From Roseinatronobacter domitianus (GTDB taxonomy: Bacteria > Pseudomonadota > Alphaproteobacteria > Rhodobacterales > Rhodobacteraceae): a DNA stretch of 64,000 bases. Under the pieces are notes generated by a model that saw only the letters and a list, made by a program, of their open reading frames with translations, did no database searches and had not been told where the DNA came from. Within the stretch, counting starts at the first letter, position 1. Each line of letters begins with the position of its first letter. Of this stretch, positions 16,129 to 24,683 are shown piece by piece. Where the stretch lies: NCBI RefSeq assembly GCF_023336755.1, contig NZ_JALZWP010000012.1, forward strand, positions 1 to 64,000, given 5' to 3'. Position numbers and translations under genes: made by a program.

Positions 16129-17497
16129 GCTCGACCCCGAGACCGCGCGGCTCTGGGATCGGCTGAGCGAACGTCACCCCGAATATCCGGCATCCCGCAA
16201 GGCCGCGATCGTCTCCGCCTATCGCGGATACCGTGAGGAATTCGGGAGCTGCCTTGTCTCTGATTTAGCCCTAAGGAGGTACCTGAAACGTCTGTTCCGG
16301 GAAAAAGGCGCGAACCAGGGCTACGCTGTGGCGATGCACCTGCGCGATGCGCTGAGGAGCCTCTGGGGGGATGACGCAGGGGCAACCGTGACCCGTCATG
16401 CCCGGGATATCCAGCCCCAAGCCGAAGTGACTCTGAAATCCGAGTGGGACGCCGTCCGGGGGGCTGTGGCCCACTTGCCCGCCGCGTGGCGTGCCCCGTT
16501 CGACGATTTCGTTACACGGTGTGAAACCGATCCACCTGACGATGCCCTGAGCCCCTTCACGCTTCAGGGCATGGCGGAGGCGCTCTCAAGTTGGGCCCGC
16601 TTCCAGCGCGACGACACCTCCCGCCCCCTGACAGGAGCCGAGCTGAATGACTACGCGGCGCATCTGGCAGAATCCGGGGTCTGGGTGTCGGCCGTGCGCT
16701 CCGCGGTCACGAAAATCTATATGTGCTATACGCACATCATTACCCCCGGGTTTAGGTCTGGTGCCTGCCAGGCCGTTCTACGGGACCTGAAGGGACGGGC
16801 AGAAACCGCTGGCCCCTGCCGGAAAACACCCGCGCAGATCGTGCCCGCGAGTCTGCTCTACAGAACGGGTCAGGAGATGATGGCCGAGGCCCAGTCCGGT
16901 TCCAGCCACGACATGCGGGCGGCCACCCTGTACCGGAACGGGCTTCTGCTGACGGTTGCCGCGGCCCTCCCTTTGCGGCGCCGCGCCCTGGCGAGCCTGG
17001 ACCTCGCCACGAGCTTTCGTCTTGAGGAGCGGCCGGTTATCCGGATCGACATATCTGGCCATTACCTCAAGCTTCGGTATGCCGAGAAAAATTACAGGCG
17101 CTACCAGGCGCAGCTCACCAGTCCGGTCGTGTGGGACGCTGTGCAGGTCTGGCGACAGCGGTTCCGCCCCATCTTTGATGGCGGCACGGCCCTGTGGCCG
17201 AGCGTGCGGGCCCGGGGCGAAGCCTTGGTCGCTGACGTCCTTGGGCAAGTTTTCGGGGAGACGACGGCCGAGCGCATCGGGGTCCGGGTTCCGATCCACC
17301 GGATCCGGGACTGCGCGGCGACTGAGTGCATCGAGGAGCTGGAACATGGAGCGAGCTGGGCGCAGCACCTGTTGAATCATCGTTCTGCACAGACGGCCAC
17401 CCAATTCTATGACCACTCCACCGGCGTTGCCGTCAGCCGCGAATTCGGGCAGATTGTGGCGGCGCGCAGGTCCGATCCGGTGGACCTGATCCTATGA
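16112..17497 (+). CDS. second tyrosine recombinase-like protein
   Basis: This 461-residue protein has ALPLRRRALASL (Arg box, about 285), HRIRDCAAT (HxxR, about 396), LLNHRSAQTATQFYDH (His/Trp position and Tyr, about 420-433). The sequence is divergent and the Lys region is less clear (EKNYRRY), so catalytic activity is likely but not certain. It overlaps the 641-residue recombinase gene. The pair probably forms a heteromeric recombination complex. It ends 92 bases before the right terminal repeat. Confidence 0.75.
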   Translation: MARKRKLDPETARLWDRLSERHPEYPASRKAAIVSAYRGYREEFGSCLVSDLALRRYLKRLFREKGANQGYAVAMHLRDALRSLWGDDAGATVTRHARDIQPQAEVTLKSEWDAVRGAVAHLPAAWRAPFDDFVTRCETDPPDDALSPFTLQGMAEALSSWARFQRDDTSRPLTGAELNDYAAHLAESGVWVSAVRSAVTKIYMCYTHIITPGFRSGACQAVLRDLKGRAETAGPCRKTPAQIVPASLLYRTGQEMMAEAQSGSSHDMRAATLYRNGLLLTVAAALPLRRRALASLDLATSFRLEERPVIRIDISGHYLKLRYAEKNYRRYQAQLTSPVVWDAVQVWRQRFRPIFDGGTALWPSVRARGEALVADVLGQVFGETTAERIGVRVPIHRIRDCAATECIEELEHGASWAQHLLNHRSAQTATQFYDHSTGVAVSREFGQIVAARRSDPVDLIL

Positions 17498-17588
17498 GTT
17501 GGAATCGCTTCCGCTCACCGCCGCAACTGCCTGTAATTGTTCATATTCGTAAGAATGGTTAAAAACGGTATAAGACGCGTCAACCGAG

Positions 17589-17624
17589 TTCGTCCCTGAC
17601 CGTTCTTAACTTTTTCCGTATCTG
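17589..17624 (-). repeat. right 36-bp terminal inverted repeat
   Basis: Exact reverse complement of 11360-11395. The rest of 17498-17838 holds only TTTTCGCAA words at about 17683-17692 and 17748-17756 and a hairpin at 17795; no gene is seen. Confidence 0.9.
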
Positions 17625-17794
17625 AACGCATCCGCCGTTAACCGCCCCGGATCCGACCGGATACCCCTTAACCACTTCGTTTTTCGCAAGAAAAGGGCAC
17701 CCGTTTCAAGGTGCCATGTTCACTCCGCTCAAGTATGGAAGGATGGATTTTCGCAAACTGGACGGGTCACGTGCGCCATGACCGAACGGGCACC

Positions 17795-17826
17795 AGCCCC
17801 CCCATCGAATTTCCAATGAGGGGGCT
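17795..17826. terminator. hairpin 3' of the 17839-18255 gene
   Basis: AGCCCCC and GGGGGCT pair around an 18-base loop, immediately after the stop of the leftward gene. No T-run is present, so it is a possible rho-assisted or barrier hairpin. Confidence 0.4.
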
Positions 17827-17838
17827 CTGATGATCAGA

Positions 17839-18255
17839 TCAGGGCTCCGGGGTGTCGTCAGGCTCCGGGGTCGGGACCTCCTCAAGGGAGGGCTCGTCCC
17901 GGACCGACTCCGGGAACACCGGGATGTCGTCCAGGTCCGACTTGATCTGGTCCATCCGGCGCCGGTGGATCGGGACGGTGGAGGCGCGACGGATCGGGTC
18001 CCGCATCTCCTCCGCCAGGAGGGTGAGCACCTCCTCGGTCAGGTCGTTCCGGATCGTGGTCAGGAACTGCCGGGTCTTGTCGGAAACCCCGGTCATCCCG
18101 GTCATGGCGACCCAGATCGGGCCGTTCATCTCGCAGGCGAGACCCGCGTGCGCGAGCAGCGGCTCGTCGGCCGGGTCAAAGCCGGGCCCGATCTGGACCA
18201 GGCGGATGTCAGAGTCGATCGGGTGAGCGACGACGATGGGCGGGTCTGTGGACAT
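17839..18255 (-). CDS. hypothetical protein
   Basis: This 138-residue protein starts MSTDPPIVVAHPIDSDIRLV and ends in an acidic Pro-rich tail (EVPTPEPDDTPEP). A helical middle (NDLTEEVLTLLAEEMRDPI) is visible. No family is recognised. The ATG is preceded by GAGGAGGG at good spacing, so expression is credible. It is separated from the IHF-like operon by about 195 bases of AT-richer DNA with no clear feature. Confidence 0.55.
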   Translation of the reverse strand: MSTDPPIVVAHPIDSDIRLVQIGPGFDPADEPLLAHAGLACEMNGPIWVAMTGMTGVSDKTRQFLTTIRNDLTEEVLTLLAEEMRDPIRRASTVPIHRRRMDQIKSDLDDIPVFPESVRDEPSLEEVPTPEPDDTPEP

Positions 18256-18450
18256 ATGTCCCTCCTCTTTTGTTTCTAAAGAGAAGGTCGCCTGACCGCG
18301 TGAAAACTCCTAGAAGAATCGAAAAGATATCCAAATAAATACATGATAAGAAATAGTTTTTCTATAATTCAGCAGCCACGAAGAAGAACAATGAAAGGTA
18401 CTTTCAGGTATCCCGTTGCACACGTACAGCGGGCCTAAAGCTGGAGGAAC

Positions 18451-18711
18451 TCATGCACCCGGCATCGTCGCACGGACCCGGTCAAGGGTGTCCAGCGCAT
18501 CCTCCAAAGTTTTCACCGCCCCGAATTTCTCACGGCTGCTCATGTTGGGGTTGCGCTGCATGACCCCGATCCCCTCCTCCAGAGCGTGCCGGACACCTAC
18601 CCCACGATCTTCTGACCGAGAAACCAGCTGGCTCATCAAGACCTGAACAAGCATGCTCTGCGCCACGAGCTGTCCCGCCATCACCTCGAGGTGGTCTTCA
18701 GGCCTGCCCAT
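18451..18711 (-). CDS. small helical hypothetical protein
   Basis: This 86-residue, largely helical protein (HLEVMAGQLVAQSMLVQVLM; REKFGAVKTLEDALDTLDRV) overlaps the end of the IHF-like gene and is probably the last gene of that operon. A start ten codons upstream is also possible. No family is recognised. Confidence 0.5.
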   Translation of the reverse strand: MGRPEDHLEVMAGQLVAQSMLVQVLMSQLVSRSEDRGVGVRHALEEGIGVMQRNPNMSSREKFGAVKTLEDALDTLDRVRATMPGA

Positions 18712-19000
18712 CGTCGTCCCCACCCGGATTAAGCCGGTCACGAAGCCCCTTGCCAGTCTTGAAGCGGATGGCGCGTTTTTCCGCTATCTCTACGGATGCG
18801 CCGGTCCGGGGGTTGCGACCCGTACGGGCGTCGTGCACCACCGTAAAGAAGGACCCAAAGCCCCGAATTTCAACGCGACCGCCACAGGAGAGGGCTGCGG
18901 TGATTTCACCAAAAATCACATCAACGACCCGCGTCGCATCCTTATGGGTGAGGTCCGGATACTGTTCTGTCAGACACTGAATGAGTTCCGAGCGGATCAT
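18698..19000 (-). CDS. IHF-beta/HU-family DNA-bending protein
   Basis: This 100-residue protein starts MIRSELIQCLTEQYPDLTHK and has VEIRGFGSFFTVVHDARTGRNP, the beta-arm signature of IHF-beta with the Pro that intercalates DNA. Chromosomal IHF-beta is about 94 residues, so this is full length. A plasmid-borne copy could support recombination or replication on the element, or replace the host protein. The start overlaps the preceding gene by four bases (ATGA). Confidence 0.9.
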   Translation of the reverse strand: MIRSELIQCLTEQYPDLTHKDATRVVDVIFGEITAALSCGGRVEIRGFGSFFTVVHDARTGRNPRTGASVEIAEKRAIRFKTGKGLRDRLNPGGDDDGQA

Positions 19001-20034
19001 GGTTGGGTCTCCCGAGAACAGTCGAAAAGGGATCCGGCCGCAACAAGGACCATCCGCTCCGGCTCGATCTCCAGCAGTCCGGCCTGCTGCCCATCCATCA
19101 GATTGACGAGATAGGCCGTCCCACGCCCGCCGATCATCGCGACATCAGCATAACCGACCGTGCTGCCGAGTGCCGCGACTGTGACGGAGTCAGAGCCGAA
19201 GCTGAAATCCATTGCACCGTTCCCAAAGGTCTCGGAGAAACACGACCACGTCCCCTCGAAAGGCCAAACAGTTGCTGCAGGGGTCGACGCAACAGCGGCG
19301 GGCTTGATTTCCGGCTGCGGCGGCTGCGCGGTTTCTACCGCCGTTGGAGCGGGTCGTGCGGTCTCGATCGGCTCACGAACCGGGGGCTGCTCAGCCGCGC
19401 CTGCACCCGGACGCGGTGGCGGCGCGGAAACTCTACGACAATCAAAAATGTCGCCAGACGCGGGTGATGACCAGATCATGGTGGTGGACGTGACATCCAT
19501 CAGCCCCGTCCGATACCCGTCCATGTAGGTGATCCCAAAATTCCCGGGAGTGAACTCCTCGATCGACATATAAGGGAGGTGGGGTGCGTCGGGGCTGGTC
19601 GCGTATCCGTCGTAGCGATAAGAAAATACCCCGACACCGCAATCCCAGACGCCGAAGAAGGCGTCCCACTCCGGCAGTTCCTCAGGCGGCAACGGCAGCA
19701 GGCCCGTCAGAAATGCCTTGGCCCCCTCTTCCGTGTCCACTCGGACCTGTTCTCCCGCGGCAAGCACAGCCGCGGCCTGCTGCCGGATCGCCTCACGAGT
19801 TCCTGGCCCAATTAGCCCATCAACTGTGCCGTCATAATACCCTCGCCGCTCGAGGCGTTGTTGAATGACATACCGCTCGTCCTCCGAAAGTTGGCTGAAC
19901 GCTCGGTTAACCGCCTCCGGGGAGAACGGAACCGTGCCCGCAAGCATCGTCCCACTACCTGGCGGATTTTCCTGCGCCTGCGCCGTCATCCCCATCATGG
20001 CGAGGAATGCCGCCACACCGATTGTTCTGATCAT
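18997..20034 (-). CDS. secreted peptidoglycan-binding-like protein
   Basis: This 345-residue protein has a signal peptide (MIRTIGVAAFLAMMGMTAQA). A peptidoglycan-binding-type repeat follows (ERYVIQQRLERRGYYDGTVD, then GLIGPGTREAIR). A first all-beta module, a Pro/Ala-rich linker (about 205-245) and a second similar beta module (WSCF...FDCSR) come after; both modules have paired Cys. It is probably periplasmic or cell-wall associated. The ATG at 20034 is chosen because a signal peptide starts there and CGGGGA lies upstream. Confidence 0.7.
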   Translation of the reverse strand: MIRTIGVAAFLAMMGMTAQAQENPPGSGTMLAGTVPFSPEAVNRAFSQLSEDERYVIQQRLERRGYYDGTVDGLIGPGTREAIRQQAAAVLAAGEQVRVDTEEGAKAFLTGLLPLPPEELPEWDAFFGVWDCGVGVFSYRYDGYATSPDAPHLPYMSIEEFTPGNFGITYMDGYRTGLMDVTSTTMIWSSPASGDIFDCRRVSAPPPRPGAGAAEQPPVREPIETARPAPTAVETAQPPQPEIKPAAVASTPAATVWPFEGTWSCFSETFGNGAMDFSFGSDSVTVAALGSTVGYADVAMIGGRGTAYLVNLMDGQQAGLLEIEPERMVLVAAGSLFDCSRETQP

Positions 20035-20047
20035 CCAATATCCCCGT

Positions 20048-21067
20048 TCATACATTCAACCTTTCTCGCAGATCGGCGAACTCCGGATCTGCTGCATAAA
20101 GCCGCTCCATCTCGCGACGCGAATCCGCCTTCCGGCCCACCTGTTCATATAAGAGCGCCCGGTCATACCGGATCTGGCGCATCAGCTCATCCGGTCGATC
20201 TTTCCGGCGCCGGTTGGCCAACGTCAGGACGTCTATCGCGCCAGCCGGCATCCCAAGCGCGGCCAGGGCCCGCCCCCGGAAAAGCAGCACCGCTGTGTCA
20301 ACGGGGGTTTCGTTCGCGACCCCTGCGGTCAGCCCAACAACCCGCTCCATCAGCGTCCGGTCCGTCGGCGTATCAAGCGCAAGCTCTGCGAAGGCTAAAA
20401 GAATGACTGGGTCAGTCGGGTCAAGCGTCAGGAGCCGGTCTATATGGGCCCTGGCGTCCGCGGATCGCCCCTCAAGCTGCGCGATCTCGATCAGCGCCAG
20501 CCGTGTGCCGCGCTCACGTGGGAAGACATGGGCGAAGATGTCCTCGGTGATCGGAAGGTTGACCTGTGCTGCGATATCGTATTTTGCGAACAGAGAACCA
20601 AGGTCCGAAAGACGCCCCAGAACACCCTGAAAATGCGCCTTAGCCTGATCAAACTCTTCCCGACGCAAGCGGATCATCCCCGCCATCCAGGCCGCGTCCG
20701 GCAGATCGCTCGCCTCCTCCAGGGCAGCCAAAGCCGCATTCTGGTCGCCGTCATTCAGTGCGCAGATCCCATCAACAAATCGGCGCTCTTCCGTGGGCGT
20801 CATCAGGCGCTGGAAGAACCCGAGGCTCAGCCGGTCCCTTTTGGGCACCGCTCGGGCGGGTGCTGAAGCACCACGGCCGGATCTGTTCCGGTCATGGACC
20901 GTATAGAACAAACCGGTCCCCGGGATTCCGGCTGTTGCCCGGTTACCATGCGGGCTGATCGTGTATTTCGCGCCGGGTGGGCCGAAGGACAACGACGCCG
21001 TCGACTTGCTCAGGTTCAGCGTCACCCCTGGAGCAAGACGAACACGACGCCAGAACCGGAAACTCAT
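20048..21067 (-). CDS. DUF4236 domain protein with TPR-like C-terminus
   Basis: This 339-residue protein opens with FRFWRRVRLAPGVTLNLSKS followed by SASLSFGPPGAKYTI-like sequence and GIPGTGLFY, the DUF4236 domain. Residues about 95-339 form helical repeats resembling tetratricopeptides (LNDGDQNAALAALEEAS and others). The role of DUF4236 is unknown. It sits in the middle of a leftward operon with short gaps. Confidence 0.8.
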   Translation of the reverse strand: MSFRFWRRVRLAPGVTLNLSKSTASLSFGPPGAKYTISPHGNRATAGIPGTGLFYTVHDRNRSGRGASAPARAVPKRDRLSLGFFQRLMTPTEERRFVDGICALNDGDQNAALAALEEASDLPDAAWMAGMIRLRREEFDQAKAHFQGVLGRLSDLGSLFAKYDIAAQVNLPITEDIFAHVFPRERGTRLALIEIAQLEGRSADARAHIDRLLTLDPTDPVILLAFAELALDTPTDRTLMERVVGLTAGVANETPVDTAVLLFRGRALAALGMPAGAIDVLTLANRRRKDRPDELMRQIRYDRALLYEQVGRKADSRREMERLYAADPEFADLRERLNV

Positions 21068-21079
21068 ATCACCCCCATT

Positions 21080-21535
21080 TTAGCAGTACCCGGCGCGCCG
21101 GATCCGGGACCGGGCTGCCGGGGTCTCTAGGTCACGATACCGGCCACCTGAGTAACGACGGCAGTCGAGCGCGTGTCCGTTCGCGACGGCGATCGCGGCG
21201 ATGTCCTGCCCATCTAGATAACAGATCCCGACCCACCTGTCGTAGGTCCGGGTTCCGTCCAACACACAAGCGACGGTTTCGCCCTGAACAAGGCGCGCCA
21301 TGAAGGTGCGGGCCTCACGGCCGACACGGGTTGAGGTCTCCGGCCCGTCCACTCCGTTGAGCCGGACGGGGGTCCCAGCCACGACGATCGTGTCCACGTC
21401 GCGCACGACCGTGACGCGGCCCTCCAGGATTCGGTCTGCTAGCGCCGGGGACGCCAGAACCCCGAGCAGGGCTGCAACCTTCCAGATTGAAATGCGCACA
21501 GAATTAGAGGGGCTCATTTTCAACAGGCGCTTCAT
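21080..21535 (-). CDS. staphylococcal nuclease-like secreted endonuclease
   Basis: This 151-residue protein has a signal peptide ending ASPALA (about residue 33). The nuclease-fold signature follows: VVRDVDTIVVAGTPVRLNGV, then DGPET with catalytic Arg/Glu, and RTYDRWVGICYLDGQDI with the second Arg. The metal-binding Asp of DxDT is present. It should cleave nucleic acid in the periplasm or outside the cell. It is coupled to the next upstream gene by a 4-base overlap. Confidence 0.85.
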   Translation of the reverse strand: MKRLLKMSPSNSVRISIWKVAALLGVLASPALADRILEGRVTVVRDVDTIVVAGTPVRLNGVDGPETSTRVGREARTFMARLVQGETVACVLDGTRTYDRWVGICYLDGQDIAAIAVANGHALDCRRYSGGRYRDLETPAARSRIRRAGYC

Positions 21536-21714
21536 CTCCGATCCCGCCCCGGATCCTTCCGCTCAAGGATCGCATCCATCTCGTTGCATTCCGCCCGCCA
21601 GATCTGATCGAGGCACTCATTCTCTGCCTGGTCATCAATCTGACGTCGTGTCTGTACCCAGCTCATCAGCTTCCGCCACCCGGCCCGGAGATGCTCAACC
21701 AGAGACCGCATCAC
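21532..21714 (-). CDS. small hypothetical protein
   Basis: This 60-residue charged protein (MMRSLVEHLRAGWRKLMSWV; ENECLDQIWRAECNEMDAIL) overlaps its neighbours on both sides by four bases. No family is recognised. Its place in the operon is the only clue to its role. Confidence 0.5.
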   Translation of the reverse strand: MMRSLVEHLRAGWRKLMSWVQTRRQIDDQAENECLDQIWRAECNEMDAILERKDPGRDRR

Positions 21715-22076
21715 GCGGGACCTACTCTCGAAAAAACGCTCGGAGGGGTTGTTTTGACGACGGAGCCCCAGACGGAAACGCTGATCCGGGCGCGACGATC
21801 GGCAGCCAGATGTGCCGGCTGCAACTCGACAATCCTGATCCGAAGCGGGGTCCGCACGTCCAATATCGGACGCAGAAGGTCTCCCGCGGCTTCGTTCAGC
21901 ACACCGATCCGGACCGGACGCGACAGCCCAAACCGGGTTAACCAGCCCGACGGTCTCTGCGCAAAAGCCGCAACCGTCCCATCAGCTTGCGAATGCAACT
22001 CGACCGGGCTGTTCGGAGCGAGCCAAACTGGAGCGCGCTCCACGGCGAGCTCGGTTTTGTAAATCAGCGTCTGCAT
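21711..22076 (-). CDS. hypothetical protein
   Basis: This 121-residue, mostly beta-strand protein (MQTLIYKTELAVERAPVWLA; PVRIGVLNEAAGDLLRP) has no recognised family. It is the first gene of the short-gap operon running left to 18451. A GTG three codons upstream is an alternative start. RmuC lies 56 bases further upstream in the same direction and may share a transcript. Confidence 0.5.
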   Translation of the reverse strand: MQTLIYKTELAVERAPVWLAPNSPVELHSQADGTVAAFAQRPSGWLTRFGLSRPVRIGVLNEAAGDLLRPILDVRTPLRIRIVELQPAHLAADRRARISVSVWGSVVKTTPPSVFSRVGPA

Positions 22077-22132
22077 AGCAGTCACTTACATATAAAACTC
22101 GCCCCGATACAGATATGATTATTGATTATGGT

Positions 22133-23938
22133 CTACTGAACGACGTCCTCGACCAGGGCGTGCGCTCCTTCCGAAGCGCGCATTTCCGATCCGGTTTCCT
22201 GATCAAAATCCATCCCGATTGACTTGGTCGTTTTGGCGCCCAACTCCTTCAACATCTCGGTTTGCCGCAGCAGGTTCCCGCTCCCCTGCGAGAGCTGCCC
22301 AATCGCCACGTCGTAGGAGTCCTGCGCCTGGCGGAGACGGGTGCCGACCCCCTCCATACTGGAGACGAAGCCAACCACTTTGTCGTAGAGAAACCCGGCC
22401 CGTTTCGCGATCTCCTCCGCGTTCCGGTTGCGCCGCTCCACCGCCCAGACGTGGGAGACGGTCCGCAGCGCCATCATGAGCGTGGTCGGGGTCGCGATCG
22501 TGATGTGGCGTTCTAGCGCGTACTCGGTCAGCGCCCCGTCCTCCCGCAGCGCTTCGGAAAGCGCCCCCTCGATCGGGACGAAGAGGATCACATAGTCGAC
22601 CGTGAACTCCTCGGCCGCCTGATACGCTTTCGCTGAGAGCCCGTTGATGTGGGACCGGATTGAGGCAACGTGGCGCTTGCGGGCGGCGGCGGCCTCCTCC
22701 TCCGTCTCCGCGTTGACCGCGTCCGTGTAGGCGACGAGAGAGACCTTGCTGTCCACCACGAGGGACTTCCCGCCTGGGATCCGGACGACCACGTCAGGCC
22801 GGAGCCGCTCCCCATCCGTCCCGGTCCGGTGCGCCTGGGTCTCGTACTCCTCCCCCTCGCGCAGGCCGGACCGCTCAAGGATGTTGGCGAGGATCATCTC
22901 CCCCCAGGCCCCCTGTTTCTGCTGGTCGGACTTGAGGGCCCGGGTGAGCGCCGTCGCCTCCTTCGAGATGTCCTCGGACCGCTGCGTGAGGTTCCGGATC
23001 TCCGCCTTGAGGGCGGCCCGATCGTCCACGGTGGCCTGGTGGACCGCCTTCAGCTCCCGCTCAAAATGCCCCACATGCTCCTTGAGCGGGGTCAGGGTGG
23101 CGTTGAGCCGTTCGATATTGGTTGCGGAGAAGGCCTCCCCCTGCACCTTGAGCGCCTCGCGCGCCAGCTCGCCGAACTTCGCCTCCATGTCCGCGCGCAC
23201 CCGGGAGAGGATCTCGATCTTCTCCGCAGCCGCCTCGCCTTGCGCCTTCAGCTCCGCCTGCAGCTTGTTGACCTGCCCGGTGAGGGCCTGCTTCTCCGCG
23301 CCGGCCTGGTCGAGCTTCCCGCGCAGGTCGCGCACCTGCCCGTCCCGCTCCGTGATCTGGGCGCGCAGGTCCGTGAGGGTCTCCGAGGTCCGGGTCGCCG
23401 TGGTCTTCGCCAGCGCCTCGGCCGCGCGAAGGTCCGCCTCGAGCTGGCTGATCCGGGATTTCAGCGTGCTGATCTCCTCGGATTTCGCCGTCCCGGCCGC
23501 CGTCAGATCCCGGACCTGGCCCCGGAGCGTGTCGGCCTGGGTCTCCCGGTCCCGGAGCGAGATCTCAAACCGGGCCTGGGCCGCCTCCGCCTCCTCCCGC
23601 TCCCCGCGCAGCTCGGTATCGAGCGCGGAGATCCGAGACGCGTCCTCGCGCGCTTTCTGCGCGTCCTCGTCGAGCTTGATACGGAGTTTGGACAAGTCCC
23701 CGTTAAGACGGTCGACTTCCGTCTTCCGCTCCTCGGCGAGCGCCTCTGCGCGGTTCGCGCCATTCAGGGCGTCACGCAGTTCAGCCTCTCGCGCAACCAG
23801 AGCGTCCCGGAGTGGCCCACTTCCATCTTTTGGTCTGCGAAAACTCAAGACAAGAACGAGCAGCCCAAGCAACCCCAAACCCACCAAAACTGGATCAGTT
23901 CGACCGATTAGCTCAGAAAAATCAGAAAACTCTGTCAT
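22133..23938 (-). CDS. rmuC: RmuC-family DNA recombination protein
   Basis: This 601-residue protein has an N-terminal membrane helix (DPVLVGLGLLGLLVLVLSF), a long coiled coil to about residue 270, then the RmuC nuclease-like domain. Landmarks are QKQGAWGEMILANILERSGL, RLRPDVVVRIPGGKSLVVDS and VDYVILFVPIEGAL. RmuC restrains recombination at inverted repeats and can act against foreign DNA. The ATG at 23938 is preferred because the membrane helix starts there and AGAGGT precedes it; an upstream start would add 51 unrelated residues. A plasmid copy is notable. Confidence 0.9.
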   Translation of the reverse strand: MTEFSDFSELIGRTDPVLVGLGLLGLLVLVLSFRRPKDGSGPLRDALVAREAELRDALNGANRAEALAEERKTEVDRLNGDLSKLRIKLDEDAQKAREDASRISALDTELRGEREEAEAAQARFEISLRDRETQADTLRGQVRDLTAAGTAKSEEISTLKSRISQLEADLRAAEALAKTTATRTSETLTDLRAQITERDGQVRDLRGKLDQAGAEKQALTGQVNKLQAELKAQGEAAAEKIEILSRVRADMEAKFGELAREALKVQGEAFSATNIERLNATLTPLKEHVGHFERELKAVHQATVDDRAALKAEIRNLTQRSEDISKEATALTRALKSDQQKQGAWGEMILANILERSGLREGEEYETQAHRTGTDGERLRPDVVVRIPGGKSLVVDSKVSLVAYTDAVNAETEEEAAAARKRHVASIRSHINGLSAKAYQAAEEFTVDYVILFVPIEGALSEALREDGALTEYALERHITIATPTTLMMALRTVSHVWAVERRNRNAEEIAKRAGFLYDKVVGFVSSMEGVGTRLRQAQDSYDVAIGQLSQGSGNLLRQTEMLKELGAKTTKSIGMDFDQETGSEMRASEGAHALVEDVVQ

Positions 23939-23957
23939 AAAATAACCTCTATTCAGT

Positions 23958-24434
23958 CTACCCGACGATGATCCGCGTATCTTCGTCGTTCGTGTGCAAA
24001 AGTTCGAAATCTGTTCCAGTCCAACGGGCCTTACACCGCTCACGCCGATAGGTGTCACCCTGGTTCCAAACGGTTCCCAGCAGGTCTTCAATCAGGTCAT
24101 CTAGGATCACGTCCTCCCCCACCTCGAGATCAGGTGGCAGTAGATAAGCGGCGAAAGGCAGATCCCACGCATATGGATAACGAAAGGTCCATGGAATGAT
24201 GACGTCCCACTCTTGCGAAAGTCCGAAAAACTGGGTGGCACGATAATCCCCATCGCAACGGACCTCTCCGGTCTCTCGGTGCTGTACGACCTGATATTTT
24301 GTCTGGATTTCAGGGTTTGGCTCAATCTTCTTGATAAGCGGGCGAAACCCCTGCTTCACAGCCCTATTCATGGCCTTCAGGCTGCGCGCCGTAGAGATAC
24401 GTCGGATCTCAGGGGCCGGTTCAAACGGGGTCAT
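23958..24434 (-). CDS. hypothetical protein
   Basis: This 158-residue protein is rich in aromatic residues (EWDVIIPWTFRYPYAWDLPF) with an acidic stretch (DVILDDLIEDLL). No family is recognised. Its start overlaps the end of the 24421-24675 gene by 14 bases, and it lies 19 bases before rmuC, so the genes are probably one unit. Confidence 0.5.
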   Translation of the reverse strand: MTPFEPAPEIRRISTARSLKAMNRAVKQGFRPLIKKIEPNPEIQTKYQVVQHRETGEVRCDGDYRATQFFGLSQEWDVIIPWTFRYPYAWDLPFAAYLLPPDLEVGEDVILDDLIEDLLGTVWNQGDTYRRERCKARWTGTDFELLHTNDEDTRIIVG

Positions 24435-24675
24435 GTGGGATAATCCTTATGGTGGGAGCCTCAAGGCGAAAGCTGACGCAGAGATCTGGTTTCGACTGAA
24501 ACAGGCGCAGCGCATCCTGCTCTGGAAGTTGATCAATCTGAACGACCGCGTAATCACACAATCGGCAGCGTCCCTCCTCCAACTGGCCACGGCTCACCCC
24601 TTTCGGGCAGTGAACCCGTTTTAGGAAGTTGCCGTCATCGTCCCAAAGTGTCTTGGTGATCGGGTTATACTGCAT
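24421..24675 (-). CDS. small hypothetical protein with Cys pairs
   Basis: This 84-residue protein has VHCPKG and CRLCDYAVV, which give three Cys and a possible zinc knuckle. The rest is unassigned. It follows the DUF499-like fragment by eight bases and overlaps the next gene. Confidence 0.5.
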   Translation of the reverse strand: MQYNPITKTLWDDDGNFLKRVHCPKGVSRGQLEEGRCRLCDYAVVQIDQLPEQDALRLFQSKPDLCVSFRLEAPTIRIIPHDPV

Positions 24676-24683
24676 GGGACGTT

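Larger units (their letters stand above)
11360..17624. mobile_element. 6.3-kb inverted-repeat-bounded element with two tyrosine recombinases
   Basis: A perfect 36-bp inverted repeat (11360-11395 and 17589-17624) encloses six genes: one leftward unknown gene, two rightward acidic proteins, a 74-residue HTH protein and two large overlapping tyrosine recombinases. Imperfect similarity continues about 13 bases outside the perfect part. The layout recalls Tn554-like or recombinase-cluster elements. No target duplication was recognised, as expected for tyrosine-recombinase elements that make none. Confidence 0.7.

Noticed and set aside
22670-23945. Two long plus-strand frames (413 and 399 codons) opposite rmuC
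   Set aside because: They are antisense shadows of the GC-rich, coiled-coil RmuC gene, with low-complexity Arg/Leu/Ser-rich translations and no ribosome site.
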